NCBI RefSeq assembly: GCF_000971115.1
Contig: NZ_BBLV01000006.1
Coordinates: forward strand, 124,001-188,000
Direction of reading: 5' to 3'
Source of the DNA: Demequina gelatinilytica
GTDB taxonomy: Bacteria > Actinomycetota > Actinomycetes > Actinomycetales > Demequinaceae
DNA length: 64,000 nucleotides
In this document: piece by piece, positions 26,345 to 36,132 of the stretch
Layout: the number at the start of each line of letters is the position of its first letter
How positions within the stretch are numbered: the stretch's first letter is position 1
Made by a program: the position numbers and the translations under genes
Notes under the pieces: model-generated
Seen by the model: only the letters and a program-made list of their open reading frames with translations
Told to the model about the DNA's origin: nothing
The model's database searches: none

Positions 26345-27346
26345 ATGAGCCGCCTCGCCCCCGCCGCCGCGACCCTCGCGTGCGTGCTCGGCCTCGCCGC
26401 ATGCGCCGGCTCGGACTCGGCGACGCCCACCGCGGATGCCACGGTGTCGATCGGCGACGCCCACACGCTCGTCGCCGTGGACAACTGCGGGGTCGAGGTC
26501 GAGTCCGAAGGGACCCCGACGCGCATCGTCGCCGTGAAGTCGACCACCACCGAGCTGCTGGTCGAGCTCGGCCTCGCGGACGCCATCGTCGGGGCCGCCT
26601 TCCTCGACGGCCCCATCGAGCCGCCCTACACGGCCCTCGACGCGGAGATCCCGGTGCTGTCCGAGTTCCTCCCCGGCCAGGAGGCGACGCTCGCGCTCGA
26701 GCCCGACGCGATCGTCGCGGGCTGGGAGTCCAACTTCGCGGCGGACGGCGTGGGCGAGCGCGCCGCGCTCGCGGAGCGCGGGATCCTCACGTACGTGGCC
26801 CCCTCCGCGTGCAAGGAGCCCGGGTACCAGCCCGACCCGATGACCTTCGACGCGCTCTTCGACCAGATCGAGGAGGCGGGCGAGCTGTTCGGGGCGACGG
26901 ACGCGGCCGCCGCGCTCGTCGCCCGCATGAGCACCGACCTCGACACGATCGAGCCCGACGCGCGCGGCCTCTCCGCGCTCTGGTACAGCTCGGGCACGGA
27001 CTCGCCGTACGTGGGCGCGGGCATCGGGGCGCCGCAGATGATGATGGAGGCGGCGGGCCTCACCAACGTCTTCGAGGACGTGCACGACACGTGGACCTCG
27101 GCCACGTGGGAGGCGGTGGTCGAGGCCGACCCCGACGTGATCGTCCTGGTCGACGCCTCGTGGAACACCGCCGAGGACAAGATCGCGATGCTCGAGGACA
27201 ACCCGGCCACCGCGGCGCTGAGCGCGGTCAAGGACGGCACCTACCTCATCGTCCCGTTCGCCGGCGGCGAGGCCGGGGTGCGCAACGTGGAGACCGTCGC
27301 GTCCCTGGTCGACCAGCTCGCGACGGCGGTGCCGGACGGTTCATGA
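26345..27346 (+). CDS. proposed F420-0 ABC transporter substrate-binding lipoprotein
   Basis: Binding lipoprotein of 333 residues in the cluster A (BtuF/FhuD-like, TroA) fold, with 'LGLAAC' lipobox (Cys20), 'RIVAVKSTTTELLVELGLAD' near residue 62 and a long backbone helix. It matches the family proposed to bind coenzyme F420-0 (TIGR03868-like), which is found beside cofD as here. Its stop overlaps the permease start as ATGA. ATG at 26345 is preceded by AGGAGG. Transport of an F420 intermediate is a published proposal for the family, based on context; a different corrinoid- or siderophore-like ligand cannot be excluded. Confidence 0.82.
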   Translation: MSRLAPAAATLACVLGLAACAGSDSATPTADATVSIGDAHTLVAVDNCGVEVESEGTPTRIVAVKSTTTELLVELGLADAIVGAAFLDGPIEPPYTALDAEIPVLSEFLPGQEATLALEPDAIVAGWESNFAADGVGERAALAERGILTYVAPSACKEPGYQPDPMTFDALFDQIEEAGELFGATDAAAALVARMSTDLDTIEPDARGLSALWYSSGTDSPYVGAGIGAPQMMMEAAGLTNVFEDVHDTWTSATWEAVVEADPDVIVLVDASWNTAEDKIAMLEDNPATAALSAVKDGTYLIVPFAGGEAGVRNVETVASLVDQLATAVPDGS

Positions 27347-28380
27347 GCGCAGGCCGCGACCGACGCGCACGCGTCCTGACCGCCGCCCTCGCGGCGGCGC
27401 TGCTCGCGTCCGTCGCGATCGCGGTGACCATCGGGGTCGCGGGCCTGGGCCCGCTCGAGGCCTGGCGCATCCTCGCCTCCCACCTCACGGGTGACACGAC
27501 GGCGGACACCGGCGATGCGATCGTGTGGTCCATCCGCGCGCCACGCGTCCTCACCGCCGCGCTCGTGGGCGCGGGGCTCGCCGCCGCGGGCGTGGTGATG
27601 CAGGGGCTCACGCGCAACCCGCTCGCGGACCCCTACCTCCTCGGCCTGTCCTCGGGCGCCTCTCTCGGCGCGGTCGGGGTCCTGCTGCTCGGGATCGGCT
27701 CGACGCTGGCCCTCTCGATCGCCCTGCCCATCGCTGCGTTCCTGGGCGCGCTGCTCGCGCTCGGAGCGGCGCTGGGGATCGCACGGCTCGCGGGAAGCCT
27801 CAGCCCGACCATCGTGGTGCTGGCCGGGATCGCGGTGTCGCAGCTGCTCGCGGCGTGCACGTCGCTCGTGATCGTGGTGACCGCCAAGGGGGACGCGTAC
27901 CGGCAGGTGCTGAGCTGGCTGCTGGGATCGCTCGCGGGCTCCACCTGGACCACGGTGGCGATCGCGGCCGCGGCGCTCGCGCTCGTCTACCCGCTGCTGC
28001 GCCTCCACGCGGCCCCGCTCGACGCCCTCACGCTCGGCGACGCCGCCGCGGAGGCGCTCGGCATCTCGACGCGGCGTACGCGGCTCACCCTGTTCGTCGC
28101 AGTGTCGCTCCTCACGGGCGCCATGGTCTCGACAAGCGGCGCGATCGGCTTCGTCGGCCTCATCATCCCCCACCTGGTCCGTGGGCTCGTGGGAGGCCTC
28201 CACCGCCATGTGCTGCCCGCCGCGGCGCTCGGCGGCGCGGTGTTCCTGCTGTGGGCGGACACCCTCGCGCGCACCATGCTCGACCCGCGGGAGATCCCCG
28301 TGGGCATCGTCACCGCGCTCGTCGGGGTCCCGGTGTTCGTGGTGGTGCTGCGGCATGCGAGGGGGACCGCATGGAGGTGA
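27343..28380 (+). CDS. proposed F420-0 ABC transporter permease
   Basis: FecCD/BtuC-type permease of 345 residues with about ten membrane helices. The first helix and the loop 'RAPRVLTAALVGAGLAAAGVVMQGLTRNPLADP' (key part 'VVMQGLTRNPLADP' near residue 86) are family signatures, as is 'STSGAIGFVGLIIPHLVR' near 265. It overlaps the binding-protein gene by 4 nt and the ATPase gene by 10 nt. It belongs to the type that co-occurs with F420 genes (TIGR03869-like). Confidence 0.85.
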   Translation: MSAGRDRRARVLTAALAAALLASVAIAVTIGVAGLGPLEAWRILASHLTGDTTADTGDAIVWSIRAPRVLTAALVGAGLAAAGVVMQGLTRNPLADPYLLGLSSGASLGAVGVLLLGIGSTLALSIALPIAAFLGALLALGAALGIARLAGSLSPTIVVLAGIAVSQLLAACTSLVIVVTAKGDAYRQVLSWLLGSLAGSTWTTVAIAAAALALVYPLLRLHAAPLDALTLGDAAAEALGISTRRTRLTLFVAVSLLTGAMVSTSGAIGFVGLIIPHLVRGLVGGLHRHVLPAAALGGAVFLLWADTLARTMLDPREIPVGIVTALVGVPVFVVVLRHARGTAWR

Positions 28381-29171
28381 GGGTCGAGTCGCTCGCGGCG
28401 ACGCGCGCGCACCGCGAGGTGCTCACGGAGGTGTCCTTCACGGTCGCGCCCGGCGAGATCGTGGGCCTCCTGGGCCCCAACGGCGCGGGCAAGTCGACGC
28501 TGCTCGCCTCGATCGCGGGGATGCTCGCACCCGCGCGCGGCGCCGTGCTGCTGGACGGCGAGCCCGCGCACCGGATCCCGCGCCGCGACATCGCGCGCCG
28601 TGTCGCGCTCATGGAGCAGCAGCCCGACCGCGACATCCCGCTGCGCGCGGCGGACATCGTCGAGCTGGGGCTGCTCCCGTTCCGCGGGCGCTTCGACCGG
28701 GGCGGCTCCGCGCACGATGCGTCGCTCGCCCGGGAGGCCCTCGCCGCAGCGGGCGCGGCGCACGTCGCGGACCGGCCATGGACCGAGCTGTCGGGAGGCG
28801 AGCGCCAGCGAGTCTCGCTGGCCCGCGCCCTTGTCCAGCGACCGCGGCTGCTCCTGCTCGACGAGCCGACCAACCACCTGGACGTGCGCGCGCAGCTCGA
28901 CACACTCGCGTTCGTCGCGGGGCTGGGGATCACCGCGGTCGCGGCGCTGCACGACCTGGACCACGCCGCACGCCTGTGCTCGCGCATCGTCCTGCTGGAC
29001 CGTGGCCGCGTGGCCGCGCTCGGCACGCCCGCCGAGGTCCTCGCCCCCGACGTGATCGCGGCCGTCTACGGGGTGCGCGCGACCGTGCTCACGCACCCCG
29101 AGGACGGCCGTCCCGTCATCGCGCTCGACGGCGCCGTCGACCAGGCACCACCACCCGAGGAGGGCCCATGA
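28371..29171 (+). CDS. proposed F420-0 ABC transporter ATPase
   Basis: ATPase subunit, 266 residues, FecE/BtuD type: Walker A 'GPNGAGKST' near residue 36, signature 'LSGGERQRVSLARAL' near 140, Walker B 'LLLLDEPTNHLD' near 160, H-loop 'ALHDLDHAA'. It begins inside the end of the permease gene (ATG at 28371) and its stop overlaps the cofD start as ATGA, so the transporter and cofD are one coupled operon. That close link is the main support for an F420-related cargo. Confidence 0.88.
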   Translation: MEVRVESLAATRAHREVLTEVSFTVAPGEIVGLLGPNGAGKSTLLASIAGMLAPARGAVLLDGEPAHRIPRRDIARRVALMEQQPDRDIPLRAADIVELGLLPFRGRFDRGGSAHDASLAREALAAAGAAHVADRPWTELSGGERQRVSLARALVQRPRLLLLDEPTNHLDVRAQLDTLAFVAGLGITAVAALHDLDHAARLCSRIVLLDRGRVAALGTPAEVLAPDVIAAVYGVRATVLTHPEDGRPVIALDGAVDQAPPPEEGP

Positions 29172-30142
29172 CCGAGTCCCTGAGCATCGTCGCGCTGTCC
29201 GGAGGCGTGGGAGGCGCGCGGTTCCTGCGAGGGCTGCTCGCGTGGGCCGCGGCGTCGGGCACGGACCTCGACGTCACCGTGATCGCGAACACGGGCGACG
29301 ACATGCGCCTGCACGGTCTCCAGGTCTGCCCCGACCTCGACACGGTGATGTACACGCTCGGCGGCGCGATCCACGAGGACCAGGGCTGGGGTCGCGCCGA
29401 CGAGCGTTTCACGGTGGCCGAGGAGCTGCGCCCCTACGGCGTCGGCTGGGAATGGTTCACGCTCGGCGACCGTGACCTCGCCACGCATCTCGCACGCACC
29501 TCGCTGCTCGCGGGCGGCGCCACCCTGAGCGAGGCCACGGCACGCCTCGCCGCGCGGTGGGACCTGCCGGTGACCCTGCTGCCCATGAGCGACCAGCCCG
29601 TCGAGACCCATGTCGAGCTCGCCTCGGGCGAGACCGTGCACTTCGAGGAGTGGTGGGTCCGCACGCGGGCGTCCGCCCCCGCACGGAGGTTCGTGCAGGC
29701 CGGCGCGGACCAGGCACGGCCCGCGCCGGGCGTGCTCGAGGCCATCGCCGGCGCGGACATGGTGCTGCTGCCGCCGTCGAACCCGGTCGTGTCCGTGGGC
29801 ACCATCCTCGGGGTGCCCGGCCTCGCGGACGCGTTGCGCGCCTCCCCGGCACCGCTCGTCGGGGTCTCCCCGATCATCGGCGGCGCGGCCGTGCGCGGCA
29901 TGGCGGAAGCGTGCCTCGCCACGCTCGGCGTGCCGGCCACCGCCGCCGCGGTCGCGCTCGACTACCGCTCACGGCACGGCGTCCTGGACGGATGGCTGGT
30001 GGACGATGCGGACGCCGCGTCCGTGCCCGAGCTCGAGGCGGCGGGCTTCGCCGCGGTCGCGCGCCCCCTGTGGATGACCGACCTCGACGCGACGGCCGCG
30101 ATCGCCGGGGCGGCCGTCGACCTCGCGCGACGGCTGCGGTAG
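29168..30142 (+). CDS. cofD: 2-phospho-L-lactate transferase (F420 biosynthesis)
   Basis: CofD/FbiA transfers the phospholactyl (or phosphoenolpyruvyl) group to Fo to make F420-0 or its dehydro form. The 324 residues start with the family pocket 'VALSGGVGGARFLRGL' and contain 'VIANTGDDMRLHGLQVCPDLD' (key part 'NTGDDMRLHGLQVCPDLD' near residue 42), 'DQPVETHVEL' near 142 and 'PPSNPVVSVGTILGVPGL' near 200. It is the last gene of the rightward F420-0 transporter operon, facing the cofC-cofE genes. The Fo synthase genes (fbiC or cofGH) are not in the window. Confidence 0.95.
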   Translation: MTESLSIVALSGGVGGARFLRGLLAWAAASGTDLDVTVIANTGDDMRLHGLQVCPDLDTVMYTLGGAIHEDQGWGRADERFTVAEELRPYGVGWEWFTLGDRDLATHLARTSLLAGGATLSEATARLAARWDLPVTLLPMSDQPVETHVELASGETVHFEEWWVRTRASAPARRFVQAGADQARPAPGVLEAIAGADMVLLPPSNPVVSVGTILGVPGLADALRASPAPLVGVSPIIGGAAVRGMAEACLATLGVPATAAAVALDYRSRHGVLDGWLVDDADAASVPELEAAGFAAVARPLWMTDLDATAAIAGAAVDLARRLR

Positions 30143-30158
30143 CGGGCCTCCTCGGTCG

Positions 30159-30779
30159 CTAGGCGGCCGAGACCAGCCCGAGCGCGGCGGCGGTACGCAT
30201 CCCGACCCCCAGCCGATGGGCACGCTCGAGGTCCGCGACGGTGTCGACGTCCGCGCGGGCCCGGATCGGGGCGTCCAGCTCGACGTAGCCCGCGCGGCCG
30301 TGGCGAGTGAAGGAGCGGGGCCCGAAGCTCGCCGCGAGGCGGCCATCCCTCGCCATGAGCATGGTGGTGCCGTGGCACGCGACGTCCCCGACCATGGACC
30401 GGGGGCGCTTCTGCGCGTCCGCGAGGACCGCCGCGAGGTCGTCGGGCCGCAGCGACGGCAGATCGCCCAGCACCACGGCGACGGGGCCCGTCACGAGCGT
30501 GGCCGCGTGCCGCACCGCCGCGTTGAGACCCGCGGAGGACCCCTGGCGGAGCATCCGCACACGCGGGCACGCCTCCCCCAGCCAGGCCTCGTCGAGCTCG
30601 GAGACGCCGGCGATCACCAGCACCTTGTCGATCCCGGGCGTGGCCGCGACCGCCGCGATGGTGTCCGCGCTGAACGCGGCCGCGAGCACCCCGCGCGGGA
30701 CGCCGCCGATCTGCTCGGGCAGCCGCGACTTCGCGCGCGCCCCTCCCTTGACCGGCACGATCGCCGTCCAGCCCGTCAT
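30159..30779 (-). CDS. cofC: phospholactate / phosphoenolpyruvate guanylyltransferase
   Basis: CofC/FbiD-type nucleotidyltransferase, 206 residues, which activates 2-phospholactate or phosphoenolpyruvate with GTP for CofD. It begins '[18 protein letters not shown]', the GTP-binding N-terminus of the family, and has '[17 protein letters not shown]' near residue 101 with the metal-binding Asp. The start ATG overlaps the cofE stop codon as ATGA, so CofE and CofC are made together. It is convergent with cofD, leaving only 16 nt between them. Confidence 0.93.
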   Translation of the reverse strand: MTGWTAIVPVKGGARAKSRLPEQIGGVPRGVLAAAFSADTIAAVAATPGIDKVLVIAGVSELDEAWLGEACPRVRMLRQGSSAGLNAAVRHAATLVTGPVAVVLGDLPSLRPDDLAAVLADAQKRPRSMVGDVACHGTTMLMARDGRLAASFGPRSFTRHGRAGYVELDAPIRARADVDTVADLERAHRLGVGMRTAAALGLVSAA

Positions 30780-31579
30780 GACCGCGGCTCCCGTGCATCG
30801 TCCCCCAGGGCCTCGGCCATGCGCACGCCGGCCTCGTGACCCTCGGCGAAGGCCTCGTCCGAGCCGAGCCGGAACATGTCGGCCTCCGCGCCGCGCACCA
30901 GGAGCGCGACCCCCGGTCCAGGCTCGTCGATCACGGCGTCGAGCCCGCGCACCACGGCCACCGGCGTACCGCCGGCCTTGCCCTTGACCAGGTCCGCCGC
31001 GGCCGCGATCTCATCCACGAGCGCCGTCACGGAGACCGTCAGCACGCGTCCGTGCGAGTCCTCGCCTCCACGGTGGTCGTCGACCACACGGACATAGGCC
31101 GCACCGATCGCGAGGTCCGTCTGCGCATGGCGCCACGGCCGTCCGAACGTATCCGTCACCACCGCGCCGACCCTTGCGCCGGTTCGCTCGCGCAGGCCCC
31201 GCACCAGGTCGCGCGCCGAGCCGTCGGGATCCACCGGCAGGAGCAGCACGTGGCCCTCGGGGACGTTGGACGCGTCGACGCCGGCCGCCGCCATCACGAA
31301 GCCGTGACGCGTCTCGGTGATGCGGGTGACGCCGCCGTCCGCGCGCGGCCTGCTCGCGACCACCCGGACGGCCTCCGCGGTGATCGCGTCCTCGCGGTCC
31401 TCGGCGAGGACCATCCGCCCCTCGGCCTTGGACACGATCTTGCTCGCGACCACCAGGACGTCGCCGTTCTCGAGCGGGGTCCCGGTCTCCACCAGCGCCG
31501 CCTCGATGAGGGCCGCCAGGTCGTCACCCTGCTGCACCTCGCCCAGTCCCTCGAGGGCCCACACGCTCAACGCGGGCAT
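30776..31579 (-). CDS. cofE: F420-0:gamma-glutamyl ligase
   Basis: Adds glutamate residues to F420-0. The 267 residues cover the CofE domain alone ('[19 protein letters not shown]', '[18 protein letters not shown]' near residue 40, '[20 protein letters not shown]' near 148 (key '[14 protein letters not shown]')); the nitroreductase-like half that mycobacterial FbiB carries at its C-terminus is absent. An over-represented GCATCGTC copy covers the ATG. It is 5 nt downstream of an Fgd-like gene, linking F420 assembly and F420 reduction in one operon. Confidence 0.93.
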   Translation of the reverse strand: MPALSVWALEGLGEVQQGDDLAALIEAALVETGTPLENGDVLVVASKIVSKAEGRMVLAEDREDAITAEAVRVVASRPRADGGVTRITETRHGFVMAAAGVDASNVPEGHVLLLPVDPDGSARDLVRGLRERTGARVGAVVTDTFGRPWRHAQTDLAIGAAYVRVVDDHRGGEDSHGRVLTVSVTALVDEIAAAADLVKGKAGGTPVAVVRGLDAVIDEPGPGVALLVRGAEADMFRLGSDEAFAEGHEAGVRMAEALGDDAREPRS

Positions 31580-31584
31580 CGTCC

Positions 31585-32583
31585 CTACCTCCCCAGCCTG
31601 GGGAGGACCTCACGCGAGAAGACATCGATCCAGTCGCGCTGGTTGCGGCCCACGTTGTGCAGGTAGATGCGGTCGAAGCCCAGGTCGACGAACCGCTGGA
31701 TGTAGGCACGGTGGACGTCGGGGTCCTCGCTGATGACCATGCGGCCCTCGAAGTCCTCCGGGCGGACCAGCTTGGCGATCTGCTCGAGCTCGTGCGGCGA
31801 CCGGATGTCCCCCTTGGGGAACTTCATGCCGCCGTTGGGCCACTCGGTCATCGCGTTCTCAAGCGCCTCCTCGTAGGTGGGCGCCCAGGACAGGTGGAGC
31901 TGCAGCACCTTGGGAGCGTTGTCGGGGTTGCGGCCGGACTCGCGCATCCCGGCGTCGAACCGCGCGAACAGGCCCTCGATCTTCTCGGGCGGCGCACCGA
32001 CGGTGATGAGGCCGTCGGCGACCGCTCCCGCCTTCTTGGCCGTGATGGGGCCGGCCGTGGCGATGAGGATCTCCGGGGGGACCTCGGGCATGGTCCACAG
32101 GCGCGTGGACTCGAGCTTGTAGTACCGGCCGGAGTGCTTGACGTCCTTCTTGTCGCCGGCGTCGAAGAGCTTGCGGATGATCTCGATGGCCTCGAACATG
32201 CGGTCGATGCGCTCGGGGACCTCGGGCCAGTACTGGCCCACGATGTGCTCGTTGAGCGCCTCGCCGCTGCCCAGGCCGAGCCAGTGGCGGCCGGGATACA
32301 TCGCGGCCAGGGTGGCGGAGGCCTGCGCGACCATCGCGGGGTGCCAACGGAAGGTCGGGGCGGTGACGCCCGGCCCCATGTCACCCGCGGTGCGCTCCCC
32401 GATCGCGGTGAGGACGTTCCATACGAAGGCCGACTGCCCCTGCTGTGGCACCCACGGCTGGAAGTGGTCCGCGGCCATCACGCCGCTGAAGCCCTTCGAC
32501 TCCGCATACGCGCTCAGCTCGACCGCCTCCATGGGCGCGAACTGCTCGAGCATCGCCGCGTAGCCCACCGTCAGATCCGCCAT
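31585..32583 (-). CDS. F420-dependent LLM oxidoreductase (glucose-6-phosphate dehydrogenase-like)
   Basis: TIM-barrel LLM protein of 332 residues close to the Fgd family (TIGR03557-like), which reduces F420, often with glucose 6-phosphate. Recognisable stretches are '[20 protein letters not shown]' (key '[14 protein letters not shown]' near residue 36), '[19 protein letters not shown]' near 108, and a conserved C-terminal region around '[16 protein letters not shown]' near residue 247 and '[16 protein letters not shown]'. It is first in the leftward operon with cofE and cofC. The exact sugar phosphate substrate is not proved by the sequence. Confidence 0.88.
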   Translation of the reverse strand: MADLTVGYAAMLEQFAPMEAVELSAYAESKGFSGVMAADHFQPWVPQQGQSAFVWNVLTAIGERTAGDMGPGVTAPTFRWHPAMVAQASATLAAMYPGRHWLGLGSGEALNEHIVGQYWPEVPERIDRMFEAIEIIRKLFDAGDKKDVKHSGRYYKLESTRLWTMPEVPPEILIATAGPITAKKAGAVADGLITVGAPPEKIEGLFARFDAGMRESGRNPDNAPKVLQLHLSWAPTYEEALENAMTEWPNGGMKFPKGDIRSPHELEQIAKLVRPEDFEGRMVISEDPDVHRAYIQRFVDLGFDRIYLHNVGRNQRDWIDVFSREVLPRLGR

Positions 32584-32670
32584 CGCCGTCCCTTCTCTCG
32601 GGTGCGCCGATGTTATTCACATGAACATTTCGTGTGCGTAACACCGCCCAGCCTCGACTCTTGCACGCCA

Positions 32671-32720
32671 GCGGGACATGGGTGCAGGATCCCGCCGCGG
32701 ATCCTGCACCCATGTCCCGC
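32671..32720. repeat. long hairpin repeat, family C copy 1
   Basis: Perfect 22-bp inverted repeat (arm opens GCGGGACATGGGTGCAGGAT, loop CGCCGC) between the rhodanese gene and the Fgd-like gene on the same strand. A diverged copy is at 53952-54000. Confidence 0.8.
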
Positions 32721-32737
32721 CAGGGCACCGGGCCCGG

Positions 32738-33220
32738 TCAGCAGTCGCAGGCGATGCGTGCGCCGGCCGCGGGCAGCGGGGACGTGAGCGGGTCGACCGG
32801 GTACGTCGCGTCGACCACCTCGCCGTCCGCGCGCACGGCATCGACGGGTAGCCCCTCGCGCGCCCAGTACTCGAAGCCGCCGATCATCTCCTTCACCTCG
32901 AAGCCGAGCTCCGTGATGATCAGCCCCGCACGGGTCGCGCCGTTGCACGCCGGCCCCCAGCAGTACACGACGAACCGCGTCCCCGGAGCGAACTCCGCGG
33001 GGATCCGGCGAGGCATGTCGGGCTTGGGCATGTGGAGCGCGCCACGGGCGTGTCCCTGCTCCCAGGCCTCGCGCGAGCGCGTGTCGATGAACACAAATCC
33101 CGGATCGCCGGACTCGAGCGCGGCATGCGCATCGGACACGTCGGTCTCGAAGGCGAGGCGTCCCGCGAAGTGCGCGCGGGCGGCGACGAGGTGAGCGGCA
33201 AGGTCGGTGGCGGCGTCCAT
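32738..33220 (-). CDS. rhodanese-like sulfurtransferase
   Basis: Single-domain rhodanese, 160 residues. The persulfide-forming Cys is predicted in 'VVYCWGPACNGATRAG' near residue 87, in the expected place after 'VFIDTRSREAWEQGHARGA' (key 'FIDTRSREAWEQGH'). The loop following the cysteine is one or two residues longer than in the shortest rhodaneses. The start at 33220 opens the first helix; the longer in-frame version runs through the CCCA repeat. Possible roles are sulfur transfer or detoxification; nothing in the neighbourhood narrows this down. Confidence 0.88.
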   Translation of the reverse strand: MDAATDLAAHLVAARAHFAGRLAFETDVSDAHAALESGDPGFVFIDTRSREAWEQGHARGALHMPKPDMPRRIPAEFAPGTRFVVYCWGPACNGATRAGLIITELGFEVKEMIGGFEYWAREGLPVDAVRADGEVVDATYPVDPLTSPLPAAGARIACDC

Positions 33221-33277
33221 ACGGCGAGGCTAGGCACGATGCGCGGGGCCAGTCGAGCATCGTCAGGCACCACCCAG

Positions 33278-33305
33278 CCACCCACCCACCCACCCACTCA
33301 CCCAC
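33278..33305. repeat. CCCA tetranucleotide tract with G-quadruplex potential
   Basis: About six CCCA-like units in a row. The minus strand reads as GGGT repeats, which satisfy a short-loop G-quadruplex pattern. It sits about 60-85 nt upstream of the rhodanese start on the same strand. Confidence 0.6.
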
Positions 33306-33312
33306 GCGCCGT

Positions 33313-33386
33313 GCAAGCGTGTACCCCGACGATGCGTGCCCGTTTCCGGCCCGGAACGGGCAGCGAGCGTCGGTGTAGACGCTTGC
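33313..33386. repeat. nested hairpin repeat, family B copy 2
   Basis: Same build as 17572-17645: outer arms GCAAGCGTGTACCCCGACG and complement with two mismatches, a short internal loop, an inner stem TGCCCGTT/AACGGGCA and a small loop. In the inner stem an A-T pair of copy 1 is a C-G pair here. It lies in a divergent promoter region, between the rhodanese gene and the dnaK operon. Confidence 0.8.
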
Positions 33387-33451
33387 ACGCCGAGGGTGCG
33401 GGCGCGGGCGGGCCGGACGCGCAGCGCCCCCTCACCTGCATCTTTCCTGAG

Positions 33452-33476
33452 AAGTTGAGCAGAGTTCGCTCAACTT
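33452..33476. promoter_or_regulatory. HAIR element 1 (HspR operator)
   Basis: AAGTTGAGC-N7-GCTCAACTT, a 9-bp inverted repeat with the 7-nt gap of the HspR-associated inverted repeat (consensus CTTGAGT-N7-ACTCAAG). It lies just upstream of the dnaK promoter, and HspR is encoded at the end of that operon. Confidence 0.88.
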
Positions 33477-33489
33477 TGATCCCGCCGAC

Positions 33490-33518
33490 TTGACACCCCC
33501 GAACGCGCGATTTAAGTT
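33490..33518 (+). promoter_or_regulatory. dnaK operon promoter
   Basis: TTGACA (33490-33495), 17-nt spacer, then TAAGTT (33513-33518). The -10 region overlaps HAIR element 2, so HspR bound there would block RNA polymerase. Confidence 0.7.
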
Positions 33519-33537
33519 GAGTCTCAGTCGCTCAACT
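33515..33537. promoter_or_regulatory. HAIR element 2 (HspR operator)
   Basis: AGTTGAG-N9-CTCAACT, the same half-sites and spacing as HAIR element 1 counted from the inner pairs, 62 bp downstream of it (centre to centre), overlapping the -10 box. Confidence 0.88.
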
Positions 33538-33589
33538 CCCGAGCGAGGCAGATCACGCGGCGAGCGCCGCGACTGGAGGAAGAACAGAC

Positions 33590-35458
<1,869 letters not shown>

Positions 35459-35464
35459 CGGCAC

Positions 35465-35517
35465 GACGGCGGGCGCGCGGCACCCGGTCCCCAGCGACCG
35501 AGCCGCCGCCCGCCGTC
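35465..35517 (+). other. intercistronic hairpin between dnaK and grpE
   Basis: An 11-bp perfect stem (GACGGCGGGCG and complement) encloses a 31-nt loop in the 76-nt gap. It could end part of the transcripts or protect the dnaK mRNA 3' end, giving more DnaK than GrpE. Confidence 0.55.
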
Positions 35518-35534
35518 TCCCCTTGGAGGCGATC

Positions 35535-36116
35535 ATGACCGACAACACCCACGGCACCCCGGAGCCCCAGGACGATGCGGAGGCCCAGGCCGAGCGCATC
35601 GTGAACGAGGCGGCGGCCAGCTTCCTCGACGAGGACAAGGACGGCGTCGACGACCTCACGGCCGACGAGGCGGGCGCGGACGATGCGCTCAACGCCGCCT
35701 ACACGAAGGCGGCGGAGCACCTCGCGGACCTCCAGCGCCTCCAGGCCGAGTACCAGAACTACCGCAAGCGCGTGGACCGCGACCGCGAGCTCATCGGCGT
35801 CAACGCGACCGCGAAGGCCATCGAGGCCCTCATCCCCGCGCTCGACGACATCGCTGCCGCTCGCGAGCACGGAGACCTCACGGACGGCCCCTTCGCGGCG
35901 ATCGCAGCGAAGCTCGAGGGCGCGCTCGGCGGCCTGGGCTGGTCCGCATACGGCGCGAAGGGCGACGCTTTCGACCCCCAGCTCCACGAGGCCCTCATGT
36001 CCCAGCCCAGCACCGAGGTGACCGAGCCGACCGTCCAGCACGTCGCGCAGCCGGGCCACAAGGTCGGCGAGCGCGTGCTGCGTCCCGCGCGCGTCATCGT
36101 CGCGCAGCCCGAGTAG
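35535..36116 (+). CDS. grpE: nucleotide exchange factor GrpE
   Basis: Releases ADP from DnaK. The 193 residues have an acidic disordered N-terminus, a coiled-coil helix from about residue 58 ('HLADLQRLQAEYQNYRKRVDR') and the C-terminal beta-wing with 'FDPQLHEALMSQPSTEV' near 147 and 'GYKVGERVLRPARV'-type ending (here 'GHKVGERVLRPARVIV'). The ATG at 35535 follows TTGGAGGC. Two GACGATGC copies fall in its acidic N-terminal coding region. Confidence 0.95.
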   Translation: MTDNTHGTPEPQDDAEAQAERIVNEAAASFLDEDKDGVDDLTADEAGADDALNAAYTKAAEHLADLQRLQAEYQNYRKRVDRDRELIGVNATAKAIEALIPALDDIAAAREHGDLTDGPFAAIAAKLEGALGGLGWSAYGAKGDAFDPQLHEALMSQPSTEVTEPTVQHVAQPGHKVGERVLRPARVIVAQPE

Positions 36117-36132
36117 GACGGAGGGAGGCGCC

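Noticed and set aside
30776-31579. Full-length FbiB (ligase plus nitroreductase domain)
   Set aside because: The frame ends after the CofE ligase domain and no nitroreductase-like sequence follows.
33452-33537. CIRCE (HrcA) element before dnaK
   Set aside because: The half-sites are TTGAG/CTCAA with short spacing as in HAIR, not the TTAGCACTC-N9-GAGTGCTAA of CIRCE, and hspR is in the operon.
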